Program-made: the position numbers and the translations under genes
Source: Bacillota bacterium
Lineage (GTDB): Bacteria; Bacillota; Clostridia; Oscillospirales; Ruminococcaceae
NCBI GenBank assembly: GCA_023451415.1
Contig: JAEXZK010000236.1
Location: forward strand, 1-6,268
DNA length: 6,268 nucleotides
Reading direction: 5' to 3'
Part shown: piece after piece, positions 1 to 4,581 of the stretch
Position numbering within the stretch: position 1 is the stretch's first letter
How the letters are laid out: each line of letters starts with the position of its first letter
Notes under the pieces: generated by a model
The model's input: only the letters and a program-made list of their open reading frames with translations
The model's database searches: none
Told to the model about the DNA's origin: nothing

Positions 1-1172
1 CGGAAGAGGCAGATGAAGTTGATGGGAATCCAGCTCATAATAAAGACCCAGTAGAAAGCCATAGCGCCCAGCATGGGGAGAACAGGCTTCCTGGCTGCGG
101 CCACCGAGGCGAAGGCTGTGGCAAAGGTGCAGAGGAAGGAACAGGAAAGGGAGAGAAAGAACTGATAGTAAAGCTGGGGCTGGGGGAAGAGGCCGTAGGG
201 GATATCCAACAGGTGAAACAGTGCCCCCAGGGCCATGGGCAGCAGGCAGAGAAGCTGCATCAGGGGGCAGAGGTAGAGCAGCAGGATATCCAGGCTGAGG
301 AAGCTGCCGTCAAAGGCGGAGAAGGTGAGGGGAGCAGCATACCGCTCAAGACACTGGAACATCCCGGTGGACCAGCGCTTGCGCTGTTTCCAGGACTGTG
401 AGAATTCCAGCGGCTGCTCGTCATAGGTAATGGCGGCGGGCACCCAGCCCACCTGGACGCCCCGCAGGGCACACTGGCCGGTGAACTCCACATCCTCTGT
501 CATGGTCCATGTATTCCAGCCGCCCCACTGGCGCAGAAGCTCCAGGTCCACCATGAAGCCGCTGCCGTTGACCACCGCGGACAATCCCATATTCCGGCGG
601 GAGGTGTTGTAGAACTTGTTGAGCATCCAGTAATAGATGGAGCCACAGCCGGAAATGAGCGAGTCGTGAGGATTTTTGCTGTCCCGGTAGGCCTGTGCCA
701 CCTGGACGCCTGTGCACCGGGCGTTGTTCATCTCCCGGAGGAAGCCGGGATCCACCAGGTTGTCGGCGTCAAAGATGCAGATGGCGTCGTAGTGCTTGTC
801 CCCTGCGAGAAGCCTCTCCACGGCAAAAGAGAGGACCTGGCCCTTGGAGCGGACGGGGACTGTGCAGTCCCAGACCACTGCGCCGGCGCGGCGGGCGGCT
901 CCGGCAGTGTCGTCGGTGCAGTTGTTGGGGATGACGATGATGTCATACAGCTCTTTGGGGTAGTCCTGCGCGGCAAGGCTTTCCACCAGGCCGCCGATGA
1001 CGGCCTCTTCATTGCGGGCGGCGATGAGGATGGCAAAGCGGTTCTGGGGGGCGCGCTGCGGATACACGGGGTTCTTCTTAAAGCTAAAGAGGGCTACCAT
1101 CAGAAAATAAGCGGCATATAAAGCGGAAAAAAAGCTGCAAAACCAGGCGAGTGTGGTAAAAAATGAAGTCAT
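1..1172 (-). CDS. Membrane-bound family 2 glycosyltransferase (C-terminus beyond the window)
   Basis: The 390 residues visible are the N-terminal and central part of a GT2 enzyme, which transfers a sugar from a nucleotide-sugar donor at the inner face of the membrane. A hydrophobic segment (about 8-30) precedes a GT-A domain (about 46-270) with AARNEE (51-56), the metal-binding DAD in FDADN (134-138), TED (225-227, likely catalytic base) and QRKRW (263-267). QRKRW fits the QxxRW motif typical of processive, cellulose- or hyaluronan-synthase-like enzymes. At least three hydrophobic stretches follow (about 282-312, 325-350, 368-390). The start is ATG at 1172-1170, with AGGAGG seven bases upstream. 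The reading frame is still open at base 1, so the tail and any operon partners are missing. Donor and product cannot be told from sequence; a cell-surface or exopolysaccharide role is inference. The family call is firm. Confidence 0.93.
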   Translation of the reverse strand, partial: MTSFFTTLAWFCSFFSALYAAYFLMVALFSFKKNPVYPQRAPQNRFAILIAARNEEAVIGGLVESLAAQDYPKELYDIIVIPNNCTDDTAGAARRAGAVVWDCTVPVRSKGQVLSFAVERLLAGDKHYDAICIFDADNLVDPGFLREMNNARCTGVQVAQAYRDSKNPHDSLISGCGSIYYWMLNKFYNTSRRNMGLSAVVNGSGFMVDLELLRQWGGWNTWTMTEDVEFTGQCALRGVQVGWVPAAITYDEQPLEFSQSWKQRKRWSTGMFQCLERYAAPLTFSAFDGSFLSLDILLLYLCPLMQLLCLLPMALGALFHLLDIPYGLFPQPQLYYQFFLSLSCSFLCTFATAFASVAAARKPVLPMLGAMAFYWVFIMSWIPINFICLF

Positions 1173-1206
1173 GTGATTTCCTCCTATCTACTGATGATAC
1201 GAGTCA

Positions 1207-1236
1207 AATGTACGTTTTCTTACAAATAAATGTAAA
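1207..1236 (-). promoter_or_regulatory. Weak sigma-A-like promoter for the glycosyltransferase
   Basis: On the minus strand TTTACA (1236-1231) and TACATT (1212-1207) are 18 bases apart, in an AT-rich gap just upstream of the glycosyltransferase ribosome binding site. The -10 matches consensus at four of six positions. It is the best candidate in the gap but not a strong one. Confidence 0.25.
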
Positions 1237-1254
1237 GATTTTATTAAGGCAAGT

Positions 1255-1277
1255 AAAAAACAGCCGCTGTGCAGCTG
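1255..1277 (-). terminator. Intrinsic terminator inside the 1173-1560 spacer
   Basis: Read on the minus strand, CAGCTGC (1277-1271), a three-base loop and GCGGCTG (1267-1261) form a seven-pair stem with one G-T wobble. TTTTTT (1260-1255) follows immediately. The shape is a good Rho-independent terminator. No protein gene directly upstream on this strand explains it, because the nearest one already ends at the terminator at 1534-1558. It may be a second, backup terminator or the end of an unrecognised short RNA. Confidence 0.5.
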
Positions 1278-1290
1278 CTTTTTACGCATC
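1271..1290 (+). repeat. 20-base direct repeat, copy 1
   Basis: This copy matches 1350-1369 at 19 of 20 bases (core GCAGCTGCTTTT, then a T/G difference, then ACGCATC). It overlaps one arm of the terminator hairpin at 1255-1277. On the plus strand both copies place a GCAGCTGC element before a short T run. Confidence 0.6.
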
Positions 1291-1533
1291 CACTCATAAA
1301 GCCGGGGCGCGCCGAGACTCAAGATGATGGGGGACGGCAGCTTTGCCCGGCAGCTGCTTTTGACGCATCTGCCCGCCGTGCAAATAGATATATTCGGAGC
1401 GTCGGATCAAGGCGGCACGGAACCGTGGAAAGCCTATATATCCGATTCTTATGTATTTTTTCCTGTCCCGCCGGGGCGATGGAGATGCCCTGAAGCCGGA
1501 GGAGCCCTGCACTTGGCAGCGATAAAAAGCCGC
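1278..1533. other. Gene-poor structured spacer
   Basis: No convincing protein gene lies here; short open frames on both strands lack a ribosome binding site and any recognisable motif. The spacer does contain secondary-structure potential. Copy 2 of the direct repeat sits in a hairpin (GCAGC/GCTGC around 1337-1357). A nested stem spans 1403-1444: CGGAT pairs with ATCCG, GGC with GCC, and the innermost CACGG (1416-1420) pairs with CCGTG (1423-1427) across two bases. With terminators at both edges, the stretch could be an unrecognised small RNA on the minus strand or a decayed repetitive element. No strong promoter was found within it, so either reading is speculative. Confidence 0.35.
1350..1369 (+). 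repeat. 20-base direct repeat, copy 2
   Basis: This is the partner of 1271-1290 (19 of 20 bases identical), 79 bases to the right. Read on the minus strand, both copies encode a similar Met-Arg-(Gln/Lys)-Lys-Gln-Leu string in different frames. That is more likely a by-product of the repeat than evidence of a gene. Confidence 0.6.
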
Positions 1534-1558
1534 AAAAAAACAGCCCCCTAGGGGGCTG
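1534..1558 (-). terminator. Intrinsic terminator of the 49-residue gene
   Basis: CAGCCCCC (1541-1548) and GGGGGCTG (1551-1558) form a perfect eight-pair stem around TA. On the minus strand it is followed by seven T residues (1540-1534). It begins only a few bases beyond the stop codon at 1566-1564, so it clearly ends that transcript. Confidence 0.88.
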
Positions 1559-1563
1559 TCGTT

Positions 1564-1713
1564 CTACTTGCCGCTGTCCTCTACATGTTGGACAAAGCGC
1601 TTCAGATCATCCATTGTCGCCAGTTTGGCGCCGCTCTGGACGATGGTTTCCTGGAACATGGGGGGAAGGGAATCAAAATATTCCTTCATTTCAGGGGTAA
1701 ATTTATCGATCAT
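1564..1713 (-). CDS. 49-residue protein with a forespore-type promoter, function unknown
   Basis: The protein begins MIDKFTPEMKEYFDSLPP and ends in VEDSGK. It is acidic, soluble and probably helical, with no signal peptide, membrane segment, cysteine or catalytic motif. I do not recognise the family. The frame is open further upstream, but ATG at 1713-1711 is chosen because GGAAAGGTGAG lies seven bases before it. The upstream ATG codons at 1746 and 1779 overlap or precede the -10 of the promoter at 1746-1775 and so would not be in the mRNA. A GTG at 1725 is less likely. The gene is monocistronic: its own promoter is upstream and a strong terminator follows within 25 bases. The sigma-G/sigma-F-like promoter suggests expression in the forespore, so a minor spore protein or germination accessory is a reasonable inference. 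It lacks the sequence features of classical alpha/beta small acid-soluble proteins. Confidence 0.72.
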   Translation of the reverse strand: MIDKFTPEMKEYFDSLPPMFQETIVQSGAKLATMDDLKRFVQHVEDSGK

Positions 1714-1745
1714 CGTAATTCTCACCTTTCCATCTGGTTTAACCA

Positions 1746-1775
1746 TAGTATGCCCGCACCGGAGCCGGGTCATGC
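1746..1775 (-). promoter_or_regulatory. Sigma-G (or sigma-F) promoter of the 49-residue gene
   Basis: On the minus strand GCATG (1775-1771) is followed after 18 bases by CATACTA (1752-1746). Both elements fit the forespore sigma consensus known from Bacillus (GHATR, spacing 17-18, CATNHTA) without a mismatch. Transcription would start near 1739, leaving a leader of about 26 bases that holds the ribosome binding site. Read on the plus strand, the same block gives GTATG-N18-CATGCGC, a poorer match whose -10 fails at the last two positions. Whether it also drives the divergent gene is doubtful. Confidence 0.68.
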
Positions 1776-1811
1776 GCATAGAATGGATTATGTTCTTCGG
1801 GAGGTGAAGAG

Positions 1812-2024
1812 GTGGATTTAAGAAACGGAAAGATTACCCTGGGGGAAATCCTACGGAATCCAAAGGCCCGGCAGCTGGTGGAGCGGGAAGCGCCCGGGGT
1901 GCTGGGCTCTCCGCTGGTGCGCCGGTTCCAGGGGATGACGCTGGAGCAGGCCATGGGACTGCTGCGGAGGCATATCCCCGCCGCCCGGATGGAGGCCCTC
2001 CTCCGTGAGCTGGAAGCCCTGTAA
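1812..2024 (+). CDS. 70-residue protein resembling a small helical module of clostridial enzymes
   Basis: The start is GTG at 1812, set by GGAGG seven bases upstream. The product is basic and helix-rich. Its core reads TLGEILRNPKARQLVE, then a short APGVLGSPLVRR turn, then GMTLEQAMGLL, and it ends in a leucine-rich amphipathic helix. From memory, this order (LGxxLxxPxAxxxxE, then PG-L-SP, then GMTLxQ) resembles a short accessory module found at the C-terminus of some clostridial carbohydrate-active enzymes and esterases. Here it stands alone as a whole protein. That resemblance is unverified and the function is unknown. It is divergent from the 49-residue gene across a 98-base gap that holds a forespore-type promoter on the other strand, and it stops at the left edge of a strong terminator. 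There is no signal peptide or membrane segment. Confidence 0.75.
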   Translation: MDLRNGKITLGEILRNPKARQLVEREAPGVLGSPLVRRFQGMTLEQAMGLLRRHIPAARMEALLRELEAL

Positions 2025-2062
2025 AAAGCACCCTGCGGAATGTTGCCGCAGGGTGCTTTTTT
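2023..2062. terminator. Bidirectional intrinsic terminator between convergent genes
   Basis: GCACCCTGCGG (2028-2038) pairs perfectly over 11 bases with CCGCAGGGTGC (2046-2056) around a seven-base loop. The stem is flanked by AAAAA on the left and TTTTTT on the right, so it works in both directions. It serves the plus-strand 70-residue gene, whose stop overlaps its A run, and the minus-strand spoVAF-like gene ending at 2069. Confidence 0.92.
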
Positions 2063-2068
2063 GCGCTG

Positions 2069-3493
2069 TCAGGAATTGCTCCTGTGGATAGGCATACGGA
2101 TGAGGAGACGCAGAAGCGCCCGGCCCCGGAAGGGGATGAGAGGATAGAGGTAGTTCCGTCCCGTGACGGTGGGGGTGGATGCCGCCACAAGAATCATCAG
2201 CAGGACCCCTGCTCCAAAGCCCCAGACATTGAACAGGGCAGTGAGGACGAGGAGCAGCATCCTGAAAAGCTTAAAGGCATATCCCAGTTCAAAGCTGGGC
2301 TGGGTGAAGTTGGCAATGGCCACAAAGGCCATATACAGCACCACCTCGGGGACAAACCACCTGGCCTTGACGGCAAAGTCTCCCAAAATAAGGGCTCCCA
2401 CCACGCTGAAGGAGTTGCTCAAAGCGCCCGGGGTGTTGAGGGATGCCAGCTTCAGGGCGTCGATGACGAGCTCCACCACCAGCAGCTGGGCGATGATGGG
2501 CACGGAATTCTCTTCTGCCACCTGGATGAATTCCAGCCAGGGCGGGATGAAGGTGGGGTTGCGGATGAGGAGATACCACACCGGGGTCAGCAGCAGAGTG
2601 ACCAGAAATACCCCCATCCGCACAAAGCGCAGGTAGCTGCCCACCAGAGGCGGAAAGTAAAAATCATTGGCGTCCTGGACAAAATCCCACAGGGAGGTGG
2701 GAAAAATCATCACAGAGGGGGAGTTGTCCACAAGGAGAAGGATGCTCCCCTCGGCCACACTGGCCGAAGCCGCGTCGGGCCGTTCGGTGTAGCGGATCTT
2801 GGGAAAGGGGTTCCACCACCGGGGCTTGAGCAGGCATTCGGCCAGACTCTCCTGGCTCATGGTGAGGGTGCCCACCCGGATGGCGGACAAGCGCTCCTTC
2901 AGCCGGGCCACGGTGCCCGGGTCGGCGGCGTCCTCCATATAGCAGAGGACCACATCGGTTTTGGACTTGCTCCCCACCTGGAGGATATCCATGGTCAGGG
3001 AGGGGTCCCGGATGCGGCGGCGGATGAGAGCGGTGTTGTGGACCAGGGTCTCCACAAACCCCTCGTGGGAACCGCGGAGCACCCGGTCGTCATCCGGTTC
3101 CTCCACCCCACGGGCGGGATAGGTGCGGGCGTCTATGAGGATGACCTGGGAATAATGCCCCACCAACAGCGCCAGGGTGCCGGAGAGGACCGCAGTGACG
3201 GCTTTGTCCACCTGAGGCTCCTGGGCGGCCTCCACATAGGAGATATACCGCCGGGAGAACTCGGCGGCGTCGGGGGCGTCGGCCAGCTGCTCTGGGGTCA
3301 GCTTCAGCAGGAACTCCATGATTTTTTCCATCACTTCGTCCTTGGCAAATCCGTCAATAAAATAGAGCCGGGCCGGCAGCCCGCCGATGAACATGTCCTT
3401 GCCAACGATGTCAAAGCTCCTGTCGATGCGCAGGGCGTCATCCAGGAGCCTTTGGTTCTTTTGATAGTCTTTGGTAAAAGCAATGCGGTCCAT
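2069..3493 (-). CDS. spoVAF: SpoVAF-type spore germination protein, GerA family
   Basis: This 474-residue inner-membrane protein of the spore belongs to the GerA A-subunit family. In Bacillus, SpoVAF is a paralogue of the nutrient-receptor A subunit and acts as an ion channel that amplifies germination. A soluble N-terminal domain (about 1-270) carries the family block EEPDDDRVLRGSHEGFVETL (131-150), then NTALIRRRIRDP (153-164) and NPFPKIRYTERPD (218-230). The last motif and NSPSVMIFPT (247-256) favour SpoVAF over true GerA receptors. Hydrophobic segments follow at about 281-300, 330-357, 371-385, 390-407 and 415-448. Length is near the usual 490. ATG at 3493 has AAAGGGGA seven bases upstream. 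In Bacillus the gene closes the spoVA operon; here no spoVA or gerB/gerC gene adjoins it and it appears to form its own unit, with a promoter upstream and a terminator downstream. Family assignment is firm; the SpoVAF subtype is likely. Confidence 0.88.
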   Translation of the reverse strand: MDRIAFTKDYQKNQRLLDDALRIDRSFDIVGKDMFIGGLPARLYFIDGFAKDEVMEKIMEFLLKLTPEQLADAPDAAEFSRRYISYVEAAQEPQVDKAVTAVLSGTLALLVGHYSQVILIDARTYPARGVEEPDDDRVLRGSHEGFVETLVHNTALIRRRIRDPSLTMDILQVGSKSKTDVVLCYMEDAADPGTVARLKERLSAIRVGTLTMSQESLAECLLKPRWWNPFPKIRYTERPDAASASVAEGSILLLVDNSPSVMIFPTSLWDFVQDANDFYFPPLVGSYLRFVRMGVFLVTLLLTPVWYLLIRNPTFIPPWLEFIQVAEENSVPIIAQLLVVELVIDALKLASLNTPGALSNSFSVVGALILGDFAVKARWFVPEVVLYMAFVAIANFTQPSFELGYAFKLFRMLLLVLTALFNVWGFGAGVLLMILVAASTPTVTGRNYLYPLIPFRGRALLRLLIRMPIHRSNS

Positions 3494-3530
3494 GGGCGCT
3501 TCCCCTTTATAAAAAGATGGATTCGCCCTC

Positions 3531-3560
3531 TAGTATCCCCCGGCCGGTCCGGGATTATCC
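3531..3560 (-). promoter_or_regulatory. Sigma-G-like promoter of spoVAF
   Basis: GGATA (3560-3556) and GATACTA (3537-3531) lie 18 bases apart on the minus strand, each one base from the forespore consensus (GHATR and CATNHTA). The -35 overlaps the stop codon of the upstream DUF6514-like gene. The predicted start is near 3524, about 30 bases before the ATG. Forespore expression fits the known timing of spoVAF in Bacillus, and the shared 18-base spacing with the promoter at 1746-1775 supports the call. Confidence 0.5.
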
Positions 3561-3839
3561 CAGTAGGTCGGTGACGATGTCGGCAATATGTACGGGCAGA
3601 GCCTGGCCGCGGGCCAGCTCCCAGACCATCTCCTCAACCAGGTCTTCATGGGGGGAAATGTCCCGGATCACCGCGTGATTCAGGGGGAGCTCCGGCTCCC
3701 GCATGCCCTCCAGGGAACACTCGATGCCATAGGCGGGCAGGCCGTTTTCGGGGTCTGTATCGCAGAGAAGACGGTAGGAACACCAGAGGCTGCCGCCCTC
3801 CTCTGTTTGGATTTCGGAGTGCAGAGATAGCTTTTCCAT
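3555..3839 (-). CDS. DUF6514-like small protein, function unknown
   Basis: This 94-residue acidic soluble protein has the layout I associate with the clostridial DUF6514 family: an early SYRLLCD strand (about 21-27), YGIECSLEG (37-45), a central block IRDISPHEDLVEEMVWEL (58-75), and the C-terminal PVHIADIVTDLL (82-93). The family has no assigned function and no catalytic residues stand out. The family name is from memory and should be treated as likely, not certain. The start is ATG at 3839, with AAAGGTTG 11 bases upstream, a slightly long spacing. It is co-oriented with spoVAF and its stop is 61 bases before the spoVAF start with no terminator between, so some read-through into spoVAF is possible although spoVAF seems to have its own promoter. 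Confidence 0.78.
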   Translation of the reverse strand: MEKLSLHSEIQTEEGGSLWCSYRLLCDTDPENGLPAYGIECSLEGMREPELPLNHAVIRDISPHEDLVEEMVWELARGQALPVHIADIVTDLLG

Positions 3840-3927
3840 GATATGATCGCCAACCTTTACTGTTGTTTATTGGGGGATGCATTTAGCCAAGCCTGTCATG
3901 GGGAAGGGGGCTTGGGTTTATGAATAA

Positions 3928-3956
3928 ATTATAAAGAATTGGCGGCTGTTTTGCCA
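3928..3956 (-). promoter_or_regulatory. Possible sigma-A promoter for the DUF6514-like gene
   Basis: A perfect TATAAT (3933-3928) lies 17 bases downstream of a poor -35, TGGCAA (3956-3951). The leader would be about 80 bases and would include a seven-pair stem, CCAAGCC (3887-3893) with GGCTTGG (3909-3915) around a 15-base loop. The function of that stem is not evident. The call rests mostly on the -10. Confidence 0.33.
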
Positions 3957-4000
3957 TAGTAATGTGTTGTCACTTTCTTTGACAGGAAATGGCTGCGGCA

Positions 4001-4029
4001 AGGAAACAGCGGGCCCGGCGGCCCGCTGT
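4001..4029 (-). terminator. Probable terminator of the 37-residue gene
   Basis: ACAGCGGGC (4006-4014) pairs perfectly over nine bases with GCCCGCTGT (4021-4029) around a six-base loop. On the minus strand it is followed by TTTCCTT, an interrupted T run. It lies 21 bases past the stop of the small membrane gene. The weak T run lowers confidence. Confidence 0.5.
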
Positions 4030-4050
4030 AAGGACGCATTCTGCCCGGGT

Positions 4051-4164
4051 TCAGCGCCAGCGGCGGCTCCGCCTGAGACCCAGCAGGCTGAAAACGAGAC
4101 CCAGCACGCCGCAGACCGCACCCACGGCGCCCAGCGCCAGTCCTGCAATGGAAAACCCCTTCAT
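4051..4164 (-). CDS. 37-residue single-pass membrane protein, function unknown
   Basis: The product begins MKGFSIAGLALGAVGAVC. One hydrophobic helix (about 5-28) is rich in glycine, alanine and leucine, and the tail RRSRRWR is strongly basic. By the positive-inside rule the tail should be cytoplasmic. ATG at 4164 is chosen because AAAGGAGG lies seven to eight bases before it. The frame extends upstream to 4233, but the predicted promoter at 4198-4226 would not include that longer start. A promoter, a good ribosome binding site and a downstream hairpin together argue for a real monocistronic gene despite its size. I do not recognise it. A small stress-related membrane peptide or a toxin of a type I system are possibilities without specific support, and no antisense antitoxin RNA was seen. 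Confidence 0.6.
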   Translation of the reverse strand: MKGFSIAGLALGAVGAVCGVLGLVFSLLGLRRSRRWR

Positions 4165-4197
4165 GGCCCTTCCTCCTTTCCCGGCAGTTTTGTCCAC

Positions 4198-4226
4198 AGT
4201 ATACCCCGCCCGGCGGAAAAAAACAA
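4198..4226 (-). promoter_or_regulatory. Sigma-A-like promoter of the 37-residue gene
   Basis: TTGTTT (4226-4221) and TATACT (4203-4198) are separated by exactly 17 bases on the minus strand. The -10 matches consensus at five of six positions and the -35 at three. The predicted start near 4191 leaves a 27-base leader with the ribosome binding site. It is back-to-back with the nrdD promoter, whose -35 begins about 20 bases away. Confidence 0.45.
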
Positions 4227-4245
4227 GAAGCACATCTTCTGACTA

Positions 4246-4274
4246 TTGACTTTGGATACTAGATATAGTATGAT
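4246..4274 (+). promoter_or_regulatory. Sigma-A promoter of the nrdD transcript
   Basis: TTGACT (4246-4251), 17 bases, then TATGAT (4269-4274); each hexamer matches consensus at five of six. Transcription should begin near 4281, upstream of the whole riboswitch. The space between the two hexamers is largely filled by an NrdR-box-like palindrome, so this promoter is probably repressible. Confidence 0.85.
4256..4271 (+). promoter_or_regulatory. NrdR-box-like operator 1
   Basis: ATACTAGATATAGTAT has perfect six-base inverted arms around GATA and agrees with 13 of 16 positions of the NrdR box as I recall it (acaCwAtATaTwGtgt). It fills the promoter spacer and overlaps the first half of the -10. 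NrdR is the ATP/dATP-sensing repressor of bacterial ribonucleotide reductase genes, and nrdD lies just downstream. Confidence 0.65.
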
Positions 4275-4298
4275 AACACCAGCAAGAAAGAGAAACAT

Positions 4299-4314
4299 CA
4301 TCTATATCTTGTGA
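4299..4314 (+). promoter_or_regulatory. NrdR-box-like operator 2 (more degenerate)
   Basis: The block matches about 11 of 16 NrdR-box positions. Its minus-strand reading ACAAGATATAG (4312-4302) equals ACTAGATATAG in operator 1 (4258-4268) except for one base. The centres are 43 bases apart, close to four helical turns, and NrdR sites normally occur as phased pairs. It would lie in the transcribed leader before the riboswitch. Confidence 0.48.
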
Positions 4315-4317
4315 TGG

Positions 4318-4476
4318 CTTGGGTGCCCCTCAGCTGGGGCGCAATAGGGAAGACGGGTGAAAATCCCGCGCGGTCCCGCCGCCGTAAGGAGGAGCGCACC
4401 GCACATGAGCCACTGTGGGGACACCCCATGGGAAGGCGCGGTGCGCGTGGAATCCGAGCCGGAATACCTGCCCAGG
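4318..4476 (+). promoter_or_regulatory. Cobalamin riboswitch aptamer upstream of nrdD
   Basis: The conserved cobalamin core appears in order: the AATAGGGAA segment (4343-4351), GGTGAAAATCCC (4356-4367), CGGTCCCGCC with CCGTAA (4370-4386), GCCACTG (4409-4415), GGGAAGGC (4430-4437) and the B12 box variant AGCCGGAATACCTGCC (4457-4472). Paired elements support the fold: a closing helix CTTGGG/CCCAGG (4318-4323 with 4471-4476, one wobble), GGTGCCCC/GGGGCGC near the start, and GCGCACCGC (4394-4402) with GCGGTGCGC (4438-4446). A short P13-like hairpin (4485-4503) follows. The aptamer binds a B12 coenzyme in the nascent RNA. An intrinsic terminator comes next, so ligand should switch nrdD off. The exact cobalamin preferred cannot be read directly. 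Confidence 0.96.
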
Positions 4477-4519
4477 TCTGCGCGCTGCCACGGAGTATGG
4501 CGGAAAGCGGGCTTGCCCC

Positions 4520-4549
4520 AGGCATTCCTGCGTAAGGAATGCCTTTTTT
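4520..4549 (+). terminator. Riboswitch-controlled terminator in the nrdD leader
   Basis: AGGCATTCC (4520-4528) and GGAATGCCT (4536-4544) form a perfect nine-pair stem around seven bases, followed by a run of T residues ending at 4549. It lies between the aptamer and the nrdD ribosome binding site, so it acts within the leader. Its left arm (4519-4528) is complementary at 9 of 10 positions to GGAATACCTG in the B12 box (4461-4470). That pairing could serve as the antiterminator when no cobalamin is bound. Confidence 0.93.
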
Positions 4550-4581
4550 GGTGGCCCAGCACAAAAATGGAGGAATCGCAG

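Noticed and set aside
666..1121. 151-residue plus-strand frame and several shorter ones opposite the glycosyltransferase
   Set aside because: They lie antisense to the conserved GT2 motifs (DAD, TED, QxxRW), show no domain of their own and have no ribosome binding site.
1294..1512. 72-residue minus-strand frame in the spacer
   Set aside because: It has no ribosome binding site, a basic low-information sequence, and crosses hairpins and a repeat. It is better explained as non-coding spacer.
1714..1779. Longer 71-residue form of the small protein starting at 1779
   Set aside because: That start lies upstream of the predicted sigma-G transcription start and lacks a ribosome binding site. The extra N-terminal residues are read through the promoter.
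2084..3574. 496-residue open frame on the plus strand opposite spoVAF
   Set aside because: It is antisense to a clear GerA-family gene, rich in Gly, His and Gln with no motif, and starts inside the region right after a bidirectional terminator with no ribosome binding site.
3964..3988. Short inverted repeat TGTCA/TGACA and a lone TTGACA near 3979
   Set aside because: The arms are only five bases, no -10 lies at a suitable distance from TTGACA, and no gene starts downstream on the plus strand.
4165..4233. Longer 60-residue form of the small membrane protein starting at 4233
   Set aside because: Its start lies upstream of the predicted promoter and has no ribosome binding site, whereas the ATG at 4164 has AAAGGAGG at ideal distance.
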